Part shown: one piece after another, positions 43,251 through 49,124 of the stretch | Numbering within the stretch: the first letter of the stretch is position 1 | Layout of the letters: each line of letters starts with the position of its first letter | Assembly (NCBI GenBank): GCA_025060615.1 | Contig: JANXBS010000025.1 | Coordinates: forward strand, 1 to 49,124 | Direction of reading: 5' to 3' | Length of the DNA stretch: 49,124 nt | From: Anaerolineae bacterium | GTDB lineage: Bacteria > Chloroflexota > Anaerolineae > DUEN01 | Notes under the pieces: model-generated | The model's database searches: none | Told to the model about the DNA's origin: nothing | Seen by the model: the letters and a program-made list of their open reading frames with translations, nothing else | Translations under genes and position numbers: made by a program

Positions 43251-43481
43251 ATCTCACCCCCATGCGCATCGAGTTAAGAAGGCCCAGGAGCTCTTTGCCT
43301 TTCCAGGGGGCCTGGAGGGGCTTTTCGCCCCTCCAGAGCACCTTTCCTTCTGCCCTGCACATGCCAAGCTTAGCTCCCGAGTTTACCGAATGAGGCCAAA
43401 AGAAAGCAGCTAGGAGACCGAGAGATTCGTTTTTGTAGAGAGTTCCCCCCTTCAGGCAGGAGGCAACCCTTGAGTTGACGA
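43251..43481 (-). other. Intercistronic spacer with a 10-bp hairpin (43312-43336)
   Basis: No convincing gene lies between sufD and sufS. The hairpin at 43312-43336 has perfect 10-nt arms (CTGGAGGGGC and GCCCCTCCAG) and a 5-nt loop, without a clear U-run on the minus strand. It may lower read-through or shape mRNA decay between the SufBCD and SufSU parts of the operon. Confidence 0.5.
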
Positions 43482-44846
43482 TCAAGGACGTGCCATCTTC
43501 TCGATGATCGCCCGTTCCAAACGATGGCGGATGCTCTCTACCGGGATGCGCGCCAATAACGGCTCGAAGAACCCTTGTACAATCATGCGCTCCGCCTCCT
43601 GGCGAGTAAGGCCGCGGCTCATGAGGTAAAACAATTGCTCGGGATCAATCTTACCCGCCGTCGCGCCGTGGGTACAGCGCAGATCGTTGGCCTCGATCTC
43701 CAGCCCAGGGATTGAATCGGCACGTGCACCGTCGCTAAGGATCAGGTTTTCGTTTTTCTGATACGCGTTCGTCTTCTGGGCTGCCTTGTGTGCCCAAATC
43801 ATGCCGTGCCAGACTGAGCGCGCTCGATCCTTCAGCACGCTCTTATACAGCAGGTCGCTGGTGCAGTGCGGCGCGACGTGGTCCTGATACGTGTCCAGGT
43901 CAATGTGCTGAGTTCCACCAGCCGCGAGGATGCCCAGCATCTCCGCCGAAGCGCCGGGATTTCGCAGCGTCACGCGGGAGAAAGTCTTAGTCAGCCGGCT
44001 TCCCAAATTGCTCGCGATCCACAGCAGATAGCTGTCTTGATCGAGCACGGCGTGCTGAGTCGAGAAATTCCACAAGTCTTCAGCCCAGTTTTGTAGATAG
44101 ACATAGGTCAATCGCGCGCCCGGCCTGAGGAAGATCTCGACGACGCCGCTATGGAACCCATCATCGCCCGCGGTCAGTGAGAGGAAATCCTCGACGTAGG
44201 TCACTTCAGCCCCTTCCTCCACGATAATGAGGGTGTGCGCGAAGTTGCCTACGCCTAAGTTCTCCCGGGCTATCACTGCTTGCAATGGCAGCTCTACTCG
44301 CACATGGCGCGGCACGTAGAGGAAGGTCCCCCCCTGCCAGAAAGCTGCGTGCAGCGCCGCAAATTTATTCTTGTCGATCGGCACCGCCTCGGTCATGAAA
44401 TATGGCTGAACCAACGGCGCGTGCTCCCGCACGGCTGTATCCATGTCAGTGAAGATCACTCCTCTAGCAGCCAATTCATCACTTAGGGAGCTGAATTGGA
44501 CATATCCGTCGCAATAGATTAACAGACCGGCGGTTTCCCCGGCTATGGCTAGGTGCTCACGCAGGCCAGACGGCAGCTCCTCAAGGTTTGAGGCCGGCGC
44601 GGGCGGCTTGACTCGCCAGGGCAGGACACGGTCCAGCTCGAGGCCACGCAATGAGGTGCGCCGCCATCGCTCATCATTCGTGGTCGGGAACGGGATCTCC
44701 TCATAGAATCGCCAGGCCAGCAACCGGCGCTCCCGAACCCAGGCGGGTTCATCACGTAAGGCTGAGAGGGCCTCTACGGCATCGCGGCTGAAGCCGCTGC
44801 TTACCACAAGGGATGGTATTGTCGTTTTCTGCAATGCGTCTTCCAT
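43482..44846 (-). CDS. sufD: SufD, Fe-S assembly scaffold subunit
   Basis: 454 aa. The SufBD-family beta-helix core is recognisable: FAALHAAFWQGGTFLYVPRHV, TLIIVEEGAEVTYVEDF, VVEIFLRPGARLTYVYLQNWA, HIDLDTYQDHVAPHC, and the C-terminal [32 protein letters not shown]. It forms the SufBC2D complex with SufB and SufC. The N-terminal helical region (to about 110) differs from SufB. The ATG at 44846 follows an AAGGTG site. Confidence 0.93.
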   Translation of the reverse strand: MEDALQKTTIPSLVVSSGFSRDAVEALSALRDEPAWVRERRLLAWRFYEEIPFPTTNDERWRRTSLRGLELDRVLPWRVKPPAPASNLEELPSGLREHLAIAGETAGLLIYCDGYVQFSSLSDELAARGVIFTDMDTAVREHAPLVQPYFMTEAVPIDKNKFAALHAAFWQGGTFLYVPRHVRVELPLQAVIARENLGVGNFAHTLIIVEEGAEVTYVEDFLSLTAGDDGFHSGVVEIFLRPGARLTYVYLQNWAEDLWNFSTQHAVLDQDSYLLWIASNLGSRLTKTFSRVTLRNPGASAEMLGILAAGGTQHIDLDTYQDHVAPHCTSDLLYKSVLKDRARSVWHGMIWAHKAAQKTNAYQKNENLILSDGARADSIPGLEIEANDLRCTHGATAGKIDPEQLFYLMSRGLTRQEAERMIVQGFFEPLLARIPVESIRHRLERAIIEKMARP

Positions 44847-44976
44847 TTACGTACACCTTGCTCCTTATCTTCCAGCAATCAAGCAACAAGGGGACTAGTC
44901 ATTGGAGGGCCCAGGGAGGTCGCTTTGTTACCCTGTTACCTCATGGACTCGTTCCCTTGCTCGCTTGCCGACTCGC

Positions 44977-46389
44977 TCAGCCGACCGAGCCCTCCATCTG
45001 GAGCTGGATCAGGCGGTTCATCTCAACGGCATACTCCATGGGCAGCTCCTTGATCATCGGCTCAATAAAGCCGGAGACGATCATCGTCGCCGCCTCTTCC
45101 TCGGTGAGGCCGCGGCTCATCAGATAGAAGAGCTGCTCCTCGCCGATCTTGCTCACCGTCGCCTCGTGGCCGATGGTAACGTCATCCTCATCAATCTCGA
45201 TGTACGGATAGGTATCGGACCGTGAGTACTCGTCTAGGATCAGCGCGTCGCAGACCACGTTGGCCTTGGACCCCTTAGCCCCTTCGGCCACCTTCAGTAG
45301 GCCACGGTAGGAGGCGCGGCCGCCATCCTTGCTGATAGACTTGGAGGTGATGCGGCTAGAGGTATACGGCGCGCCGTGAATCACCTTGCCGCCAGCGTCC
45401 TGGTGCTGCCCACGCCCGGCGAAGGCGATGGAGAGGATCTCCGCCCGGGCCCCCTTGCCGAGCATATAGACTGACGGGTATTTCATGGTGACTTTAGAAC
45501 CCAGGTTTCCATCAATCCACTCCATGACGGCTTCTTCGTAGGCTACGGCCCGCTTGGTCACCAGGTTGTAGACGTTGTTCGACCAGTTCTGGATGGTGGT
45601 GTAGCGGCAGCGCGCACCTCGCTTGACGATGATCTCGACGACCGCGCTGTGCAGGCTATCGCTGGCGTAAATGGGCGCGGTACACCCCTCTACGTAATGC
45701 ACGCTGGCCCCCTCATCTACGATGATCAGCGTGCGCTCGAACTGGCCCATGTTTTGAGCGTTGATGCGGAAGTACGCCTGCAAGGGGATGTCAAGTTTGA
45801 CCCCCTTAGGCACATAAATGAAGGAGCCGCCGGACCACACCGCGCTGTTCAGCGCAGCGAACTTGTTGTCAGCGGGCGGCACCACGGTGCCAAAGTACTC
45901 ACGGAACAGATCGGGATGCTGTCGTAAGGCCGAATCGGTATCCAAGAAGATGACCCCCTGCCGCTCCCACTCTTCCTTTAAGGAGTGATACACGACCTCG
46001 GACTCATACTGGGCGCCTACGCCGGCTAAGAACTTGCGCTCGGCCTCGGGAATGCCCAGTCGGTCGAAGGTCCGCTTGATCTCGGGTGGGAGCTCATCCC
46101 AGCTCCGTCCCTGCTTCTCGGCCGGTTTAATGTAATAGTATATATCGTTGAAGTCGATTCCACTGAGATCAGCTCCCCAAGTGGGCATCGGCTTTTGCAA
46201 AAAGATGTCCAACGCCTTGTGACGGAACTGGCGCATCCAGTCAGGTTCACCTTTCATGTCACTGATCTGGTCAATGATCTCGTGATCCAAGCCCTTGCGG
46301 GCCTTGAACACATATTTCTCCGGATCGCGAAATCCGTACCTGTACTCCTGCTTCATCTTAGCTAGTATTTCAATCTCGCTAGTCATCAT
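44977..46389 (-). CDS. sufB: SufB, Fe-S assembly scaffold subunit
   Basis: 470 aa, the scaffold on which the cluster is built. Motifs: [19 protein letters not shown] near the N-terminus, [41 protein letters not shown] (with the conserved Cys of SufB), [35 protein letters not shown], and [24 protein letters not shown] tandem ATG at 46389/46386 follows a GAAGGAGGG site. It lies 75 nt after sufC. Confidence 0.96.
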   Translation of the reverse strand: MMTSEIEILAKMKQEYRYGFRDPEKYVFKARKGLDHEIIDQISDMKGEPDWMRQFRHKALDIFLQKPMPTWGADLSGIDFNDIYYYIKPAEKQGRSWDELPPEIKRTFDRLGIPEAERKFLAGVGAQYESEVVYHSLKEEWERQGVIFLDTDSALRQHPDLFREYFGTVVPPADNKFAALNSAVWSGGSFIYVPKGVKLDIPLQAYFRINAQNMGQFERTLIIVDEGASVHYVEGCTAPIYASDSLHSAVVEIIVKRGARCRYTTIQNWSNNVYNLVTKRAVAYEEAVMEWIDGNLGSKVTMKYPSVYMLGKGARAEILSIAFAGRGQHQDAGGKVIHGAPYTSSRITSKSISKDGGRASYRGLLKVAEGAKGSKANVVCDALILDEYSRSDTYPYIEIDEDDVTIGHEATVSKIGEEQLFYLMSRGLTEEEAATMIVSGFIEPMIKELPMEYAVEMNRLIQLQMEGSVG

Positions 46390-46464
46390 GCCCTCCTTCA
46401 GGTATACCTACGTGACTTGCATAAGCCCTTGCCTATGAGGGGAGGTCAATTCATCATCACTTCC

Positions 46465-47265
46465 TCACTCACCATACATTTCACGCAACCAGTCGTATCC
46501 TTTCTCCTCCAGCTTCAGTGCAAGCTCTGGCCCCCCAGAGAGGACGATGCGACCATCCAACTGGACATGCACAAAATCGGGCTTGATATAGTTTAGCAAT
46601 CTCTGATAGTGGGTGATCACAAGGACGCCCATCCTGGGGCCTACCAGCCGATTCACACCCTCGGCTACTACGCGCAGGGCATCAATGTCCAAGCCCGAGT
46701 CGGTCTCGTCAAGGATGGCGAACCGCGGCTCGAGCATGGCCAATTGCAAGATCTCGGCCCGCTTCTTCTCACCCCCGGAGAACCCTTCATTTAGATAGCG
46801 GCGAGCGAACGACGGGTCGATATCCAAGAGGGCCATTTTCTCGGCCAGCTCCTTACGGAACTCGCGCATGGGCATCAGCTCAGCGCCCGGCGTCAGGTTC
46901 CCATTACCACCAGCGCGTGCCCGCTCCTTATACCCACGGACGGAGCTCACAGCCGAGCGGAGGAAGTTCGCTAGGCTTACCCCTGGGATTGCAGTCGGAT
47001 ACTGAAAGGCTAGGAACAGGCCCCTGCGCGCCCGCTCATCGGGCTCTAGCCCCAAAATGCTCTCGCCGTCAAGCAGGATGTCGCCGCTCGTCACTACGTA
47101 ATGGGGATGCCCCATGATCGCGTAAGCCAAGGTGCTCTTGCCGGATCCATTGGGCCCCATCAGGGCGTGGATCTCACCCTGCCGGATCGTCAGGTTCACA
47201 CCTCGGATGATCTCTCTCTCACCCACACTGACATGAAGGTCCTTGATCACCAGCTCTGCTGTCAT
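46465..47265 (-). CDS. sufC: SufC, ABC-type ATPase of the SUF system
   Basis: 266 aa from the ATG at 47265 (AAGGAG site); the frame extends to 47307 without support. Motifs: Walker [11 protein letters not shown]-loop [13 protein letters not shown], signature [11 protein letters not shown], Walker [20 protein letters not shown]-loop VITHYQRLL. It binds SufB and SufD and powers cluster assembly. It follows sufR directly. Confidence 0.96.
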   Translation of the reverse strand: MTAELVIKDLHVSVGEREIIRGVNLTIRQGEIHALMGPNGSGKSTLAYAIMGHPHYVVTSGDILLDGESILGLEPDERARRGLFLAFQYPTAIPGVSLANFLRSAVSSVRGYKERARAGGNGNLTPGAELMPMREFRKELAEKMALLDIDPSFARRYLNEGFSGGEKKRAEILQLAMLEPRFAILDETDSGLDIDALRVVAEGVNRLVGPRMGVLVITHYQRLLNYIKPDFVHVQLDGRIVLSGGPELALKLEEKGYDWLREMYGE

Positions 47266-47311
47266 CGCAACGAACTCCTTATTTGGGAAATGGATTGATG
47301 CCACCACTGGC

Positions 47312-47971
47312 TTATTCTGATACGGGTGGCTGAGTTGGCGCCGCCGCGTAGCTCACATTGAACTGGCAGCCCACATGGCCATCTACCATACATCGCGTCA
47401 AGGAGACCTCTGCCCCTAACACATGGGCGATCATCTCCCGTTCCATCTCACAGATCTCGCGATGCTCTAAGGCCAGGTCATGATACGGGCAGGTGTACTC
47501 CCTCAAGATAAACCCATCGTCGTGCGCTTCCACATCTGCCAGGATCCCCCGCTGGTCCAAAAGGGCAGCCAACTGGGTGATGCGCTGGTCCAATAGCTCC
47601 CCCTGCACCTGCCCACGATATCGGAGAGCCAGCCGATGGCGTACGCGCCCCAATAGCTCTTTCACTTTGGCCGTCCCGACCTCATTCAGAAGCTCCTCAT
47701 ACAGGGACAGGGCAAGCTCATCGCAGTAGCAGGCGAACAAGCTGCGGGCCTTCTCCGTCAGATAGTACTCGTAATGGGGGCGCCCTACGCCTTCGCGCAC
47801 GATGCGCGCCGCCACCAGGCCCTCAGCCTGCAAGTTGGAAAGCTGTAGTCGCACCGCGGTCGTGGTGACTCCTAGTGCTGCCTCGATCTCTTTGACGCTG
47901 GCACTGCCCCGCTTTTGCAATAAGCGGATCACCGCCATGGCAGGCCCTTCATCTCGTCCCAGATATGGCAT
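47312..47971 (-). CDS. sufR: SufR-type Fe-S-sensing repressor of the SUF operon
   Basis: 219 aa. The winged-helix N-terminus ([35 protein letters not shown]) is followed by a helical dimerisation part and a C-terminal Cys set C161, C174, C194, C202 ([14 protein letters not shown] has the SufR CX12C spacing). Such repressors hold a [4Fe-4S] cluster and release the suf promoter when clusters run short. It is the first gene of the operon, 32 nt from its predicted transcription start, and an inverted repeat overlaps the -35, so autoregulation is likely. Confidence 0.9.
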   Translation of the reverse strand: MPYLGRDEGPAMAVIRLLQKRGSASVKEIEAALGVTTTAVRLQLSNLQAEGLVAARIVREGVGRPHYEYYLTEKARSLFACYCDELALSLYEELLNEVGTAKVKELLGRVRHRLALRYRGQVQGELLDQRITQLAALLDQRGILADVEAHDDGFILREYTCPYHDLALEHREICEMEREMIAHVLGAEVSLTRCMVDGHVGCQFNVSYAAAPTQPPVSE

Positions 47972-48009
47972 TTAGACCTCCTCGCCCTGAATCCCTTATC
48001 ACCGTGAGC

Positions 48010-48041
48010 AATATACCACAAATCTTCAATTTTGTCAATTG
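48010..48041 (-). promoter_or_regulatory. SUF operon promoter with overlapping SufR operator candidate
   Basis: On the minus strand TTGACA (48033-48038), a 17-nt spacer and TATATT (48010-48015) form a near-consensus sigma70 promoter. The palindrome CAATT-N5-AATTG (48027-48041) covers the -35, a position where bound SufR would block RNA polymerase. The operator role is inference; the promoter match is direct. Confidence 0.75.
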
Positions 48042-48099
48042 TATCTGTATAAAATCTCTTTATTCGCGAGAGGGGTCCCCTCCCACGAGATCTTCACGA

Positions 48100-49124
48100 T
48101 CAGCCCGGAGGAACGGGACAAGGCCGTGTCGCTGCTGGCAAGTTATACAAGATGAGCGTCGCCTTGTACGCGTAGGCCGGCCGCCGTAACAGCCACGCCT
48201 TTACCTGCCGATAGATCGGATCCACTGAGGCAAATCCCCAATCAGCGACCCGGCAGTAGTGAGCCTCCAGATGGGCGATCACGGCCAGCGGAGCCATGTC
48301 TCTTGTGCGATCCCGTTCCAGTGTGAGCAGCCAAACACGGCGCGGGCGTTTGTTCAACTCGATCCACGCTTCTAGCGAACGGCTCTCGACCAGTCGCACG
48401 GGATGTGCGGCTGGCCAGTACCGTGCTATCACGCTATCACCATCAGCCAGGAATAGATCGCCAAGCTGGGACTGGGCGAGCACCCGCGCAGCAATTTCCC
48501 GCGCCGGCACGGCATAGATCGGATTGAGCAACCCTTCTCCTTTCCACAGGCGTGCTACCCCTCCCACATCGGCGAGTAGTAGCGCACCCGCCAGCACTAG
48601 CCGATGACAGATACCGAATGGCGGAGCGCGAAGAGCAGAAGTCGAAAGCGCAGCACCCCAGGCCAAGTAGAGCGCAGGTGCAGCATACAGAGCTCGGCTG
48701 GCCGCATTCAGAAACGTGATATCAGGAGCGAGTGCGCCTATGATCCCCGCTGTGAAGAGCAGCGGTATCGCCACGCCCGTGCCCAGCCAAAGGCGATAGG
48801 CACGCACATGTAGCGCCCGTAGCGTAAGCGCGCTAGCAGCCGCCAGTCCCAGCCAGGCGATGGGCTGCCATGGCAACACAGCCTCGCCTAGGCTCCAGAT
48901 ATAGCCAGGCGCGGCCAGCCGCAAAGCCAGGCCTGTTAGCCCGGCGGAGAAATCGGAGCGCGTTAGATCACGCATAGCCTGGGCGATGGTAGGAGCCACC
49001 CAAGGTGAGAAGGCTAGACAGATTCCCGCCAAAGCTAGCAGCCACCAACGTAATCGTTCGCGCCGGGCAAAGAATAGCCACACCCCCTGTCCTATTAGGG
49101 TAGGAACGATGGCCATGTCAGTGT
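48100..49124 (-). CDS. Membrane glycosyltransferase-like protein, N-terminus beyond the window
   Basis: The frame is open to the window edge. The ATG at 49116 has no ribosome site and lies between hydrophobic segments, so the gene is cut at its 5' end. At least six transmembrane helices are visible in the first 200 residues (WWLLALAGICLAFSPWV, WLGLAAASALTLRAL, ALYAAPALYLAWGAAL and others), followed by a soluble C-terminal part (VWLLTLERDRTRDMAPL, AHYCRVADWGFASVDPIYRQ). This layout matches the C-terminal half of GT-C/GT39-like proteins, as does the gene at 35474. It ends 128 nt after (upstream of) the sufR start and reads in the same direction, with only the suf promoter region between. Confidence 0.6.
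   Translation of the reverse strand, partial: TDMAIVPTLIGQGVWLFFARRERLRWWLLALAGICLAFSPWVAPTIAQAMRDLTRSDFSAGLTGLALRLAAPGYIWSLGEAVLPWQPIAWLGLAAASALTLRALHVRAYRLWLGTGVAIPLLFTAGIIGALAPDITFLNAASRALYAAPALYLAWGAALSTSALRAPPFGICHRLVLAGALLLADVGGVARLWKGEGLLNPIYAVPAREIAARVLAQSQLGDLFLADGDSVIARYWPAAHPVRLVESRSLEAWIELNKRPRRVWLLTLERDRTRDMAPLAVIAHLEAHYCRVADWGFASVDPIYRQVKAWLLRRPAYAYKATLILYNLPAATRPCPVPPG

Noticed and set aside
43186-43485. 99-codon minus-strand ORF between sufD and sufS
   Set aside because: It has no ribosome site, overlaps the sufS start, and has no protein-like pattern; the stretch is better read as a spacer with a hairpin.

Overview
The window is high-GC bacterial DNA and reads as a genome fragment of an anaerobic acetyl-CoA-pathway bacterium, most likely Chloroflexota (Anaerolineae/Thermoflexia-like). 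The evidence is bacterial-type AcsB with its N-terminal domain, an HdrA-GltD-HdrA fusion, fused MetV-MetF proteins, and large GT-C membrane proteins with a beta-rich tail. The taxonomic call is inference. No tRNA, rRNA, CRISPR array or transposase was seen.

Region 1 (1-6.0 kb, minus strand) is a ubiquitin-like conjugation cassette. In transcription order it encodes a small two-helix membrane protein, a 116-aa unknown, a YbjN/secretion-chaperone-like protein, a reading frame ending in a beta-grasp Ubl with C-terminal Gly, a frame with a membrane segment followed by an E2-like domain (putative catalytic Cys in HPHHPC), a JAMM/JAB isopeptidase, and a ThiF/HesA-type E1. After these come a CxxC zinc-ribbon-like small protein, a damaged gene, a 48-aa ORF and a second YbjN-like protein cut by the window edge. 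This is the least described system here. Two frames run without a stop into a downstream gene that has its own strong Shine-Dalgarno, and two small genes look frameshifted.

Region 2 (6.0-6.7 kb) holds no convincing gene, only possible remnants.

Region 3 (6.7-34.2 kb, all minus strand) is a nearly complete Wood-Ljungdahl cluster starting from a sigma70-like promoter near 34.45 kb: fhs, DUF166 protein, HMA-like protein, cooS/acsA, acsB, acsD, NifU-like protein, acsC, acsV (RACo), cooC, acsE, folD, two metV-metF fusions, hdrA (1591 aa), mvhD, metV, metF, hdrCB fusion, second cooC. The promoter-distal part matches the parts list of the MetFV-HdrABC-MvhD methylenetetrahydrofolate reductase complex known from Moorella. 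Its MvhD is read here as a selenoprotein: an in-frame TGA lies where the family is conserved, followed by a SECIS-like hairpin and an intact C-terminus that ordinary ORF calling would miss. Formate dehydrogenase, hydrogenase and the selenocysteine machinery are not in the window.

Region 4 (34.5-38.0 kb, plus strand) has a U32-peptidase-like TIM-barrel protein with an extended -10 promoter, then a GT-C/GT39-type membrane glycosyltransferase.

Region 5 (38.0-40.6 kb, minus) is a MoxR ATPase plus CoxE-like VWA protein pair.

Region 6 (40.7-48.04 kb, minus) is a self-contained SUF operon: consensus promoter overlapped by an inverted-repeat operator, then sufR, sufC, sufB, sufD, sufS, sufU, Rieske ferredoxin, sufT-like, and a rho-independent terminator. 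It presumably supplies Fe-S clusters to the many Fe-S proteins of region 3. The window ends in a truncated membrane glycosyltransferase-like gene.
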